Below, in pieces: positions 24,201-37,100 of a stretch of 64,000 bases of DNA. Below the pieces are notes generated by a model. It saw only the letters and a list, made by a program, of their open reading frames with translations, was not told where the DNA came from and ran no database searches. This stretch comes from Erythrophleum ivorense (lineage: Eukaryota > Streptophyta > Magnoliopsida > Fabales > Fabaceae), in contig JAIUCV010000002.1 of NCBI GenBank assembly GCA_026724425.1, forward strand, positions 9,739,001 to 9,803,000, given 5' to 3'. A program made the position numbers and the translations under genes. Every line of letters starts with the position of its first letter. Position 1 is the first letter of the stretch.

Positions 24201-27200
24201 CTATTTCTGTTACGATGCCAAGAACTTCTGGGAGCAGTTGATTTGGGGCTTGAAGTGACATGTCCATTTACATTCCAAGACAAATCAGAAGAATCATAAG
24301 CACCATGCAAATCACCATTCACAGGTTTCTTGGTTTGGTCAACTGAAGGAATTTGAATATTGAGGTCACCCGAAAAAGAATGGGGACCATCATCAGCCTT
24401 ATCCTTGTCAACTAAGGAGCTTGAAGGTCCTGAATTACGGGATTGCCACTCCTGTAACTGAATAGTACCAAGCCTCTCAGAACCAGGGGAACCAGAAATG
24501 CCAGCAGTACTAAGACCAATGTTCTTGCAATTGCAAGGGGCAATTTCATCACCACAAACAGAGGGACTAATTACGAGATCTGGTCCAGCACAAGACCATC
24601 CATCACAAGCAACATTATTTGACAAAGTCATCATATCTTTCTTTAAATTAATTTCTGAATTCCTGTGAGAGCAATCATCAATGCTAGAGTAGCCATTTTC
24701 CTGATCATCTACCGGTGCATGATCACAGAAACTTAAATGATTTACCAACCGCTCCATCAGCAACTGAAGATGCAAACTAAGAAAAAATGTAGGTGCAGCA
24801 GCAAAGGAAAGAGCAAATGGAGGAAGCTTCCTCTTGCCAGCAACAGAAGACTGACTAGTATCAACCTGAGCGAAGTCTGTGGAAACTCCCATAAAATATT
24901 TCCCCAACCTAGTCCTCTTCCGCATGACCTGTTCATGCAGACACAACACAATTTCATTCAAGACAAAACCAACATAAGTCAACTTGCAGTGAATTTCAAA
25001 CTTTGGAAGTTCTGATAGGATACAATGTTTAACTACAACAATACATATTAAACAGGCAAAGAACAAAATCATAATTAAATTAAATATTTAGAAACTCTTC
25101 CGCATGACCTGTTCATGCAGACACAACACAATTTCATTCAAGACAAAACCAACATAAGTCAACTTGCAGTGAATTTCAAACTTTGGAAGTTCTGATAGGA
25201 TACAATGTTTAACTACAACAATACATATTAAACAGGCAAAGAACAAAATCATAATTAAATTAAATATTTAGAAAAAGGAGAGATATGGAATTAGCGATGG
25301 GAAATGTTAAAAAAGCACCTTGAATGAGGAGGGCTTGCCGCTGATGGAAGTAAAAGGGCACTCACTTAATCCATTTTGAAATGCCTGGACGTTATCATAT
25401 GTGCATTCAGAGAGATGCAGGCGCTTACTGAGGAGGCAATACCTCTTAAGTTTAGAATCCAAGTACATCCACTTTGAATTCTGTAATCTAGAGAAGTTGT
25501 AGAATGCAAACACAACCTGCTTCTTGACATCATCCACACCTGAAAACCTGAATCTAATAGATGTAACTGGCAGCTGCATGTCAACATACTTCCCTTGCTC
25601 AGGAGGCTGATGAAATACCCTAAGTATCATAAAGACAAAGGCTGCAGCCATCTTCAAGCAGCCTTCAAATAATAGAAACCTCAACCCAACCACATTATCA
25701 ACAAAAAGCATCTCCAAATGAACTCTTGGCCACTTTGTCATAACTGCACCACACTGAAGAAGCAGTACAGCACGAAGCAACCACAAGCTCTCCAATTCAT
25801 AATTCAGCACCAATCGTATTGGAAGGTTTATGTCAATTTTAAATGTTGCTGATACCAGGTCCAGAAAACCTATTTCTAATACTCCTCCTACATTGTAAGT
25901 GATGCACAAAGGCCCATCAGTCTCAGACCTTTTATCATCAGGTTTATTTACATCCTTGAGCCCGCCAACCAAAGGATCAAAGGAAACAGAACCAGCTGCA
26001 CTTATGGTAACAGGTTCTCCTTCAGATACATGAGGTGATATTGAAGTTAATCTGCGAAACCGCCTTCTAAAGTAGACAATAGGCATTTTTCCATCTTTAG
26101 GGCAAGTAGCACTTTGCAATGAGGACTTCTCCCTATAATTATCACCTAATTTATCTAGCAATACAGAATTACTAGATGGATTAATTTTACCTCCCCTCAA
26201 GGAGCTCTTAGGTAAGCATCCCTGTACTCTAACAGGTTCTTCATATAACAATGATGAGGCTGATTTCAAAGGCGGAGCAGATGTTTTCTGTTTCTTAATG
26301 CCATGAAAAGGAGAAGATTTAACCCGATTAGAAGATCGAGCCAGCCAAGAGATTATAGGCTCTGAGTCCATACAGCTTCCACCACAGCTATCATCCTCGG
26401 TAATCAAGTTTCTTCGCCTTTCTTTTCTGGACTTGCTTCCTTTTGGCTGGACAGAACTTTGACTTTTCATTACAGATCTTTTCCGACCTGCATTTCCTGG
26501 AACTTCACTGGGAAGTAACAAGAGTTTGAACCTCTCAGTTTGGAGATTAATCCATTCTTCATCTCGATCATCATATTTAATATGGTGAAGCTTTTTTGAT
26601 TTATCATAGTCATTGACAACGCCATAATACCAACTCTGGTCCAACGGCCAAAAAACCTTTATTCTCTGGTTCAAAACCCAATATGCATCCAAATCATCTA
26701 AGAAAATTTCATAAAAATGACGCCTCTTCCGGGAGCTACCCTTTTCTTTGTGTTTTTTCCTTGGCCTCAAGACTCTACCTGCAGCATCAACTGCTGCAGA
26801 TTCTGAACCTGACAGAGACTTCGACCCACGGTTAACAAGATTTCGACCAGAAGATAGCAAAAATATACCATTTGCTGATGGCAATGTAGAAGACTTGCTA
26901 CTAGAAATAAAGCCAGTACATCTGGGATCAAACCTTGATGATAGCATCCTTGCTGCATTCTCCTCAAGATTTTCCTCATCGTCTTCCTTCAAATTATCAG
27001 ATAGTTTACTACTACCAATCACAGTTCCAGCCTCCTTGGCAACACCGGTACTATCTGGAGCCAAAATGTTCCCCCTCCTGTCTTTTTTCCATGACTTCTT
27101 TAAAGAAGAATCACCACTATTTACAACAGAATGAGAGGAAGAGTCTTCATTGCCCTTGAAATGCTGAACTGAATTTGAATCACTACTCCTGTTTTCCTTA

Positions 27201-27754
27201 AATTCATCAATATCCTTCTTCTGTTTAAACATTGAAGACTCAACCCCTTGGCTCAAATCATCACTACTTAGCTTAGGCATCTGATCACCATGGCCACTTT
27301 TACCACTAGTCTGCCCAGACAGATTCTGTCCTTGACCAGTTCCAAATTTCTTCCGCCTCACATGACCCCTCTTTCGCTTTGGGATATGAACAACATTATC
27401 ATCAAGACTAAGTGAAACTCTATTAAACCCATTACTGCTACTTAATCTCTGACTCATACCCGACTGCAATTCACACAAATCCTGCTCACCAGAAGTTGGC
27501 CCAACGCAACATTCTTCATCAACAGCCTTTTTAGGGTCACCATCAGCATTTTCTAAGCTACTCAGAGACATTTCCTTTCTAATCTTTTTCCTGTTCCTCT
27601 TCTGATCACCATCCCCATGACTACTACCTTTTCTCTTCAAGTTCTTCTTTGGAGTCTCTTTTGACACTTTCAGATTATATAAACTTTTAAGATCCAATGA
27701 TCTCGATTTTTTGGGAATTGCAGTGCCATGGGAGTTCTCTGTTCTATCTTCCAT
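21294..27754 (-). CDS. EPCR1: EPCR-type enhancer-of-polycomb-related protein
   Basis: Four coding exons on the minus strand, 27754-25319, 24928-23228, 22213-21958 and 21871-21294, join in phase to give 1656 residues, the usual size of this plant family. The ATG at 27754 is chosen because MEDRTENSHG matches the family start. Features: basic, lysine-rich N-terminus with nuclear-localisation-like clusters; Tudor-like fold at about 362-412 (VFWPLDQSWYYG...YDDRDEEW, with aromatic-cage candidates); conserved LPPFALSF block near 845; conserved block about 1143-1251 (WMKGGKDW-like segment, KEMHEECYNRN, IPIPGVRLIEE); KPPMFAFCLKPRG near 1410; C-terminal RERAQRLLYRADLAIHKA helix near 1620. Arabidopsis EPCR1/EPCR2 are subunits of PEAT complexes (PWWP-EPCR-ARID-TRB), which act in histone deacetylation and silencing. 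EPCR1 versus EPCR2 is not resolved. Intron 1 carries an exact 180-bp tandem duplication that copies the exon 2 acceptor. Confidence 0.92.
24915..25094. repeat. 180-bp exact tandem duplication, unit proximal to exon 2
   Basis: Identical to 25095-25274 over all 180 bases by direct reading. It contains the first 14 bases of EPCR exon 2 (24915-24928), the AG acceptor and the preceding intron with its branch-point region. This unit holds the acceptor that keeps the long frame open. Confidence 0.97.
25095..25274. repeat. 180-bp exact tandem duplication, unit nearer exon 1
   Basis: Second identical unit, lying wholly in EPCR intron 1. It carries a duplicate acceptor at 25109/25108 that the spliceosome would meet first. 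Splicing there would retain this unit's exon fragment and give a TAA stop in the seventh codon, so it should be skipped, or used only to make a non-productive transcript. Confidence 0.97.
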
Positions 27755-28300
27755 TAACAACTCGCAGTACAGGCGCCCAGACGGAAAATTTCAAATTTTC
27801 ACATTCCATCATACATTCCTGTACACGTTTTACAGATCTGTAACACCAAACCGACAAAAAATCACCAATAATCCCTCAACCAACACAAAGACTAAGATCA
27901 TACCCAATGTCCCATGCACTAGGCGTATTTCATTGAACAACACCAGACATATTAATCGCAAAATTATAATAAAATACATACCTCAACCGACACACCACGA
28001 AGTAGTCGATTCTTCCAACGAATCATGAAGATCACTATCATGAATCATGGATTAGGGTTCGAATCTCACATCTGTGAATTGAAACCCTAAAAGAGCCCTC
28101 GACTATGAAATTAAATTTCCGATAATTCCGATTTCTTTTTCTTTTTTTTTTTTACCGCGAGAGACGGACGAGAACTAGGGTTTCATGAGTCAGGGTTTAG
28201 ATCGAAAATAACAAAAAAATGAACTGACTGAAATGGAAAATAGATCGAAAATATGAAGATTTTTTCGATTCAACACGTGGGAGACTGCGGTCCGTCAGAT
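27755..28300 (-). promoter_or_regulatory. Presumed EPCR-like 5' leader and promoter
   Basis: Minus-strand leader and upstream region. A telo-box (AAACCCTA on the minus strand, + strand 28176-28183) and further ACCCTAA-type motifs near 28050-28090 occur, as in many plant housekeeping promoters. A possible leader donor (GAG|GTATGT) is near 27983, but the matching acceptor is uncertain. Confidence 0.4.
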
Positions 28301-29822
28301 TGACAATCTCTGGTGTGGGTCATGATTTTCTACGTCGAGTTATACAACAGACAAGTCAAGATATAAAATTTCGAGCAATAGACTGAAATATGAACGGCCA
28401 GGATTCGACTCTTTCGGCCGAGGAGTTAATATTGAGAAATGGTCCGGTAGTTGTGTCTTGGCTTGGGCGGAAAGATTTAGGCAAGCTAGTTGTTGACAAA
28501 CAAATAGAAAGTGCTATTAATTTCCATTGCAGGGATTAGATTTTGGCCCCCTAATTATCACTGAAATATCGAAAATGCCATCGACCTTTTCTGAGTTTTC
28601 CGGCGCCATTGAGAACGGAGTCACTCGCAGAAGGAGGCTGAGTTGTGTGATTCGCTCTTCAGCGAGTGACGCGTGGTAGCATAGTGAAATATGAGTATCA
28701 CGCGCGAGGTTGGGAGAGTGTACTCCCCTGCAGGCGCGAGGAGCGACGCGTTGTATTTACTATTTAAGCCTGTATTAGTGGCATGTTCAGAGCTTAAACA
28801 ACGAAGGTTTCTCCTACATGCGCGCGTGTACAAATAAAATTCTAAAATCTTGAACCGACGTGCACTTCACACGTGGTTGTCAGTATCACTGTGCTCAATT
28901 TTGTTTCCGAATCAGTCAAAAGAAAATAAATAAATATATATAAATTAAAAAAATTACATTTAAAGATTAAAAAATAAAAAAATTATTTTTAAAAATTTTA
29001 ACCGTTAAATTTAACTGAATATTACTAAATTTAGTGATAGTTATTTTAAAATAAATGATAATATATTTTTAAAAATAAATTTTTTTATTTTTTTTATTCT
29101 TTATTATAATTCTTCTCATAAATTACCTGATACGCACGTGTTTGTCGATGATTTATATAAGTTTTTCTTGGGTTGGTAATAATTTCTTTTAAGTTGACTA
29201 TTAAGTTTTATTTTTAATATATAAAATTATATATAATCCTCTAAATTATTATATAATTATAACTTTAGTATAATATTTGATCTATATGCTATAACAAAAA
29301 AGTAAAAATATTAGTCAAATCAAAGTTAACGTCTGAAGCTACATAATCAATCATCAAGCGTAAAGGGGGATATTGAACAATAATAATAATGTAAGATATC
29401 ACATTTCTTTTATATATTAATTTTAATGTATATATAATGTTTTTAATTTTTTAATAATTTAAAGAGAAAAAAATGTCAAACTTTCAAATTTATAGACGAA
29501 AATTGTAATTAAAACATAATTCAAATAAATTACATGTAGTTGATTTATTTTATCAGAAATATTTTTACATTATACTGCAGAAGGCTTATATATAGTTTCC
29601 TTTTTTATTTTTGTGTGTACCTTACAGTACAAGACCCAATATATAAATAGTATTGAAGGTATACATCATATAAACCTTTTTATATCCGTTGCATCGCCAT
29701 ATAAGATAATATAGTTGTATGTGTTTGTTGATATGATAAAAAATAATATTTTAAAAATTAAAAAATATTGTATTTATGTCATAACAAAATAATAATAATA
29801 ATGATACTAGTAAAAAAGATAA
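28301..29822. other. AT-rich spacer
   Basis: GC-richer to about 28870, then strongly AT-rich. The 70-codon frame at 28621-28833 (-) has no recognisable domain. No RNA gene or terminal repeat was seen. Confidence 0.4.
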
Positions 29823-30433
29823 AGGGTTCATTTGGTATACAAAAAATTCTTTAATGGAAATGAAAATGAATACTGAATGGAATGAAAATGAAATAATTTT
29901 GTTTGGAATGTTGTAAAAAGGAAAGGGAATGCTTTTCTATTTGTTTGTTTGGTATAACTGAAATAGTGGAAGAATGGAAAGTTAAGTGATGAAAAAGACA
30001 TAAATGTCCCTTAAAAAAAATTGAAAAGAAACACGGCCCAAAACAAAAAGCCTTCTATGTTTTCCTTATCATCCCATTGCCAACATCAGATCCTCCCCCT
30101 TTATCACTGAAGCACAGCTTGATATCCATGACATATCTCCAGTTCCTCTATCAAAACATTGTTCGCAAGACTCTTATCTCCTATCATCCATTGAAGCTCT
30201 TCATCTTATAAACTTTAAAACATAAATCTTACTCCATCAAAGCTCTACCATGTTTACTGTAGGGGCATAATAGACTTTTCCGCGCTAAAGTCTTCTTCCC
30301 TTCCCACTCTACAATGATGGAAATAGCCATTCTCTCACACTTTCTCTTTCCACCATAGTTTTTTTCTACTAAACATTCTTACATCCAAAATTCCATTTCA
30401 ATTTTCCTTTCCAACCATAAACCAAATGGGGCC
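29823..30433. mobile_element. MITE-like element, ~610 bp
   Basis: Left end GGGTTCATTTGGTATAC; right end on the other strand GGCCCCATTTGGTTTATGG. The ATTTGGT core suits plant DNA-transposon ends. The interior is non-coding. Target-site duplication is unclear, so this rests on the inverted ends alone. Confidence 0.45.
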
Positions 30434-30880
30434 AAATTGTGGTACTAATAATAAAGCAATACTAGTTATGGATGAAAGTGATAATAGTTAAAGTAATAAT
30501 AACAGTGATATCGATAATAATAATGATAATAATAATATCAATAACAATTTTTATGATAGTAATGATGTTACTAAGATGGTAGCAATTATAATGGTATTAA
30601 TGAAAATATAGTGGCGATAACAAAAATAGCAACAATGATATTATTATTATTACAATAGTTGCAATAATAATAGTGATAGTATGGTACTTAAAAGTAATGA
30701 TAATGTAATAATGACTATAATAATAATAATATTTGTTATAATAATAATGATAGTAAGACAATGATAATTATTTTAGCAGTGAAAACAACAAAGGAAATAA
30801 TAATATTATTATACATTAGTAAATGAAAATAGAAATTATTTATTAGTAAAAATTATATAAAATTTATTATTATTAAATTT
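30434..30880. repeat. Low-complexity AAT/GAT trinucleotide-rich tract
   Basis: Dominated by irregular ATA, AAT and GAT triplets, probably an old expanded trinucleotide array broken by point changes. Confidence 0.7.
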
Positions 30881-31827
30881 CTATTGCCTCTTGGGTAATC
30901 ACCATATAAACTTATACAATTATTTTTATAGTGTAAATATAAATTATATAAACTTGCATTATTGTATCTAACTTTGTACTATGTATCAAATAAAACTTCC
31001 TAATGGTTTTATGATTTTTTCTCCCAAATATATATGTAAGACTTGTCTTGTACAAAGGCAGAGATTTGTGTGTCTCATATGTTGAGATTGTTCTCCTCTA
31101 AGAGCATTAAAATATTGGAACACAGATAATACTGGTAACTTACTGAAGATTTCATTATACTGAAATTATTATTATAACCTTCATTTATTTAAAGCAAAAA
31201 ATAAATTTAGATACATATATAGGCGCGATTAAAACAAAAAACTATAAAAAAATAAAATTAAGAAAAAATGAAACATACTTAAATAAATAACTAAAAACAA
31301 TTAATTATAAACAAATCACTGCACTATCATAATTTTGTAACATATATATGAGAGAAAATATATATTTTGGGGTCTTGAAATATACACACATTAATTATTT
31401 GTTCAATGAATTTTAAAAATATACAATTCAATTATTGAAAAGCACATATTTCAATCATTTGACCATTAGAAATATATGATTCAATTTCCAATAGTTAAAC
31501 CTTATTAGTTTTTATAGTGTGTACTTATGAAATCAATGATTAGTGAGTAACAAATTTTTTAAAAAATAACTTGTGTTAAAATTCAGAAACTAAATAATTG
31601 AAAAATTAATATTTTAAAATTAAATTATATATTTATAAGATACAAAAACCAAATACCTTATACACATATTTGTAGGGACAAGAATGCAATCTCTTTGTGT
31701 ACATACAAATAATAAATTCTACATACAATATTGAATATTTAAAGTTAAATATTGCCAAAACTTATAACCAAGTATTTTAGAACTTTCTTAAGGCAATTTT
31801 GGGGCATATGAATTTTTAAGATTTTAA
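30881..31827. other. AT-rich spacer
   Basis: No gene or structured element seen; its right end may include unrecognised 5' parts of the LINE relic. Confidence 0.35.
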
Positions 31828-33520
31828 GATCCAAATTATTATGCAATGTGTGTGGACAATTACTTATCAAGTTATTATTAATGGTTATCCAATAGAATAT
31901 TTTACAGCTCAACAAGATTTGAGATAAGGTAATCTATTATCTCCATACTTATTTATCTTATGTGCAAATGTATTGTTATGCATTATTTTTAAGGAAAAAC
32001 ATAATTAAAATTGGAAAGGTATTAAGGCTCAGAAGGGTGTCCTACCAATATCACATTTAATGTCTGTTGACAATACATTACTTTTTTTTCCAAGTTGCTG
32101 ATACTATGCGTATCAAAGTCAATGCCATTTTGGAGAATTATAGCAAACTCTCAGGATAATATGTTAATATTAATAAACGAGAAGCGATTTTTAGCCCAAA
32201 TATTTATCATAGATTGAAGATGAGATTTTCTAATATCATAAAGGTGAAATTTAAATCCAAATTAAAAAAATTTAGGAACTTAGTGTGATGTTGGTTGCAC
32301 CAAAACTCAAGTATATCAAGAATTAGTGGTAAGAATTGATTTAAAAAAAAAAACTACAAGCTTGGAAATATATTCTCCTTTCTCAAGCAGTAAGAGTTTT
32401 TTAAATTTATTATGTTCTAAATTCTTCTCTCGTATTCCCATTGTTGTGTTTTAAATCACCTTAGAAGTATTGTCAACAAATTGATATGAGAATTTCAATT
32501 TTTTTTTTAAGGTTTTAACAATGTTAAACCTAAGATGCACTTGATTAATTGATTAAATTTATGTCTCATTCAATTGGAATTAGATGTATTAGATAGTTCA
32601 ACTTAGCCTTATTGGTCACACATATTTAGAGGTTAGTATGGCTTGAAAACCAATCCCTATTTTCTTAAACATTAAAGTGTAAATATTATAAATCAGAGGT
32701 GAATGGTGAATTATCATCACATTCAACAAAGAGTTGGATGTAGCGAGGAATCAAAAAGGTTGATTAGATCATTTTTAACTATTTATAGTGACAAATTGGG
32801 AATAGTTCATCAATTTTCATCTTGAACCATCATTAGTGGGAAATGTAGGTTAATCCCCTTACTTTTATTCAAACTATTAGGGATCTTATAATGTATAACT
32901 AAGGATGTTAGAATAGTTAGATGGTGAATCAATTATATTCACGAAATGATGCTTAACAAATTATGCAAACTACCTTATCCATTATAGGTCAAGTTGATTA
33001 GTCAATATGGATAGGCACAAATGCAGGATTGTATAAAGTGGTAAAGGGGTATAAATCGTTGTCTAGACAACTAAAGTAAAGGCATTCAAATTTATGTATA
33101 GATTGAAGTAAACTTTGGAAGCTACATTTTCCAATTTATGTTATTTCGTTTATGTGGCGCTTATTTCACAAACCTCTTCATTTAGCAATAATCCTTCATT
33201 TACACAAACTAAAAATGGATGTCAATTTTGTAATCGTCAGGAGGAATTATATAGTCATGTGTTCTTAATATGCCCATTTGCATATGCAAGTTAGTTTAGA
33301 TCTCAGATAGGCTTAATTGTGGATTGGCTCTTGTCATCTGATATTTTTGCATATCTATAATAATGCTTATACCAAAACTAACAAGTTAAAATAAATAAGG
33401 CTTATATAGTTCAATATGTTATTTGGTCTTAACAAAACAGAAGACTTTTCAAAGATCTACAATGTTTGCCAATATGTGCGATTATAACAATTTAGTGACT
33501 TTTTTAGCACATATTTAATT
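31828..33520 (+). mobile_element. Decayed L1-type LINE (reverse transcriptase and zf-RVT relic)
   Basis: Translated fragments match plant non-LTR retrotransposon pol. From 31841 comes the reverse-transcriptase block (MQCVWTITYQVIINGY, then LLSPYLFILCANVL). Near 32060 the catalytic F/YADD motif is degraded to SVDN. Around 32110-32230 is the NAILENYSKLSG..VN segment. From about 33110 comes the zf-RVT-like C-terminal region (FMWRLFHKPLHLAIILH, then CQFCNRQEELYSHVFLICPF), and near 33400 the downstream QNRRLFK segment. Many stops and frameshifts break it, for example TAA at 31925-31927 where Gln is expected. No endonuclease domain or poly(A) tail was identified. Confidence 0.8.
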
Positions 33521-33786
33521 CCAAAGGACACTAGTTCTTATCAGTTTTCAATACTTTGTCAATGAAGGCAACTAATTTAGAATGAAAGGTTTTTGCTTAA
33601 TCAATGTTATTTGTTTGTCAACCAGCTTAGACAAAATAAGAAGGAGATGAAAAGCAAAACTATCATTTTGCTTTAGCTAAGCAATCACAAACTTAAGACA
33701 ATAGTTTAGTATAACAAATGGTGTAAAGGAAGCTTACTGAGTTTTTTCTTAGCAATATGTTATAGGTTGAGCTTTCTTATAAGTTA

Positions 33787-33997
33787 GAGCGTGACATTTT
33801 ATTATATTTGTTATATATTATATTATGAAGATACTGTGCATATGATGTGTTAGTATTTTTGTTTTTCTATTAGTAATGCGTGTCAACAAGCTAGGTGATT
33901 GTGCATAACATAATCATTTTTAAAAGCTATTAAGGTCCATTGCCTAAGTGTAAGCCTCGATTTTACACAACAGAATATTTTTTTCTCTATTTTTACT
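33787..33997 (+). repeat. Copia 5' LTR
   Basis: Matches 38424 onward over about 200 bp (GTTAGAGCGTGACATTTTAT versus GTTGGAACGTGATGTTTTAT), with small gaps. It ends directly before the primer-binding site. The two LTRs differ at many positions, so the insertion is old. Confidence 0.8.
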
Positions 33998-34010
33998 TGG
34001 TATCAGAGCC
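33998..34010 (+). other. Primer-binding site
   Basis: TGGTATCAGAGCC, complementary to the 3' end of initiator methionine tRNA, the standard plant Ty1-copia primer site. Confidence 0.9.
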
Positions 34011-34129
34011 AGAAGCTCATAACTAATGGCATCTACTAGAAATTCGCCTTTAAACACATCATAAGAAAGCAAAAGTAAGTTGTTGACTTTATAGACCATC
34101 GCCATTAGACTTTTTAAGAATGATATGCT

Positions 34130-37100
34130 TTTTAGGATCGATGAGTCAACAATGTTCTGTCAAGCTAGATAGAACAAATTATCTCCTTTGGCAAGGTCTC
34201 ATGCTCCTTATCATTTGAGAAAATAATCTGGAAGAATATATCGATGGCTCATTATCTGGTCCTCTAAAATTTACTATTGATGATGCAAAAGGCACAATTT
34301 CAATACTGAATATATTAAATGAAAGTCTAATGATCAATTTCTCTTGGGTCGGTTACTTAACACGATGATGCAAAAGGTTGCAACTACTCTTGTTGATTGC
34401 TCATCATCGCATGAAATTTGGCTAGCAACACAGAATCTTTCGAGTGTCACTAATAGATCAAGAATTACTCTATTAAAGGGCAAACTTTTGTCTTTAAAGA
34501 AAGGAGACCTAAAAAAGGAAGAATATCTTAATGAAGCTAAGAATATTGCCGACAAATTGACCTTAGTTGGTGCACTTATGTCCTAGACTGATTTCTTTGA
34601 TCAAATTCTTGCTAGACTTGTTCTAGACTACAATGCTATAGTAGTCCAACTCTCTGGATGAGACGAACTTAGCTAGCCTGAATTGCAGGCAAAACTTATT
34701 GCTTTCAAAAGTATGCTAGAGTTGCTTAATGGAGTTACTAATCCGAGCATCAACAATTTTGTTGCTCATTTTGCATGGGCTAAATCTGTTGAACATTATC
34801 AAGATCAAAACAAATAATCATTTTTCAAAGGTAATTATAACTATAGGGTAGAAGAAGATCCTTCAAACCCAACAAGCCTATTTGTCAAATTTGTAACAAG
34901 GCTGGGCATACAGCCATAACTTGTTTCTATTATAAATTTAATAAGAATTTTTCATGAAAAAATGATTATAACAATTTTGCTCATTTTGTTAAATCATCTA
35001 ACCTTTTATTTTGAAATTGCTTTACCTAAGACTCTCACTGATCCTACTTGGTATGTGAACAACAGTGCAAATAGTCATATTACTAAGAGTGTGACCCAGT
35101 TTAGTGGTGCTGATTATAATTATGGTAAGACCAAAGTAACTGTAGGTAACGGTCAATAAATTAAAGCATTAAAATTAAATACTGAACTTCTCACTCATTG
35201 CGATTTTGGACCTAGATTAAGACTAAAATATGTTTTAATAACCCCTAATGTGACCAAGAATTTGCTAAGTATATCTAAGATTACTAATAATAATGATGTT
35301 ATAGTAGTTTTTGACTCTACTAATTGCCCTATGAAAAGGTAGTAGGCAAGGTTCTGTTGCAAGGGAAGAATGGAGGAGATCTTTACAAAGTAAAGCAAAT
35401 GCAGAATCATATTCCATCAATATCAATTTTCATGGCAACAGATAATATTAGTCACAATCTTTATTCTCTAAGAATTTCTCCTAAAACTTTGTGGCACAGA
35501 CACTTGGGACATCCATCCTAACATATTTTGAATTCAACTTTAAAGTTATGTAATGAAAAGTTTGATAAGAATGAAAAAGTTATCTTTTGTGATTCTTGTT
35601 AATATAGAAAATCTCACTCTTTGCCCTTTAAGGTGTTTTTATCTAATGCTTCACAGCCACTTGAATTAATTTATAGTGATTTATGGGGACTAGCTCTAAT
35701 AGAATCTCTTAATTGTTATAAATACTATATTTTGTTTCTTGATGGTTATATGCGTCATAGTTGGGTCTATCCACTAAAAGGAAAGGGTGAAGCCTTTCAT
35801 GCCTTTAAAGGCTTTAACAATTTAATCGATAACCAATTTTAAAAGAATATTAAAATCCTCTAAAGTGATAGAGGAATAGAGTACATATCATTTGTGAAAG
35901 TTTATCAAGAATCAAGCATTGTTTTTAGGCATTGCTTCCCTCATACTTCTCAACAGAATGGAAAAACTGAGAGGAAGCATAGACACATTGTTGAAACTGG
36001 TCTTACTCTTCTTACCCAAGCTATAATGTCCCTAAGGTACTAATGGGAAGCTATTGATACAACAACAAGACTAATTAATAAGCTTTCTACTGTTGTTTTG
36101 AATGGAGTTTCACCATATTTTAAATTATTTCAGAATGACCCTGATTATAGCAACCTCAAGACGTTTGGATATGCATGTTTTCCATTATTCAAACCCTATA
36201 ATCAATGTAAACTCAAGTTTCACACTATTAAGTGTGTATTTTTAGGAAATTATGGTTTACATAAGGGCTACAAATGCTTAAGCTCTATTAAGAGAATTTA
36301 TATCTCTTAGCATGTTGTCTTCAACAAGATTGACTTTCCTTTTTCTTTTGGTTTTCTTAATACCAAGAATAAATATGTTTCCACAGCTCAATTAAGAGCA
36401 TTTTTTCAATTACTTATAACCAGTGCCCCCACGTAAGAAGGGTGAACTTCTTTATTTGAAAAAAGGAGACTTGAAAATGGAAGAATATCTCAACAAAGCT
36501 AAGAATATTGTTAACAAATTGACCTTAGCTAGTGCCTCCCCAAAGATAAATGTTACTTCATAGTTTGTAGTTGAGGTACTCTCTCTAACTTCTAGTGCTA
36601 ATGTTTCTCACACTTTGTTTTCTTCAAAAAATAATGGAACATAGTCAGATGCAAAAAATGTAACATCTGCTACCTCTTCTATTTAGCCCTCCTTTCATTC
36701 TCAAAATGTAAGGAATAATTTTACTACTTTCGACTAATAGTTAGTATTTATTAGGACTGAAAGATCAAGTCAAGGTCAACTCCATATAACGAATTCTTGT
36801 CATCCTATGATTACTCAAACAAGGAATGACGTTATTCAATCTAAAAATTATTATATGGGATTGGCCATTATAGCCAGGCAAAATCAGATAAAACCTAACT
36901 TTGTAAATGAAGCACTTCTTTCACCAAAGTGGTGTGAGGCAATGATAGAAGAGTATAATGCCTTACTTAAGAATCAAACATGGGTTCTTGTACCTTCAAT
37001 AGATCACTTAAAGCTTATCAACTGTAAATGAGTATTCAAATTGAAATTTAACTTGGATGGTATCATTTAAAGGTATAAAGGTATATTAGTAGCTAAAGGG

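Noticed and set aside
24929..25072. Frame extension MILFFACLICIV... before EPCR exon 2
   Set aside because: It is intron 1 read in frame. The conserved protein begins at the acceptor at 24928, joined in phase to exon 1.
28621..28833. A 70-codon minus-strand frame
   Set aside because: No similarity or promoter support; it lies in a locally GC-richer spacer where longer chance frames are expected.
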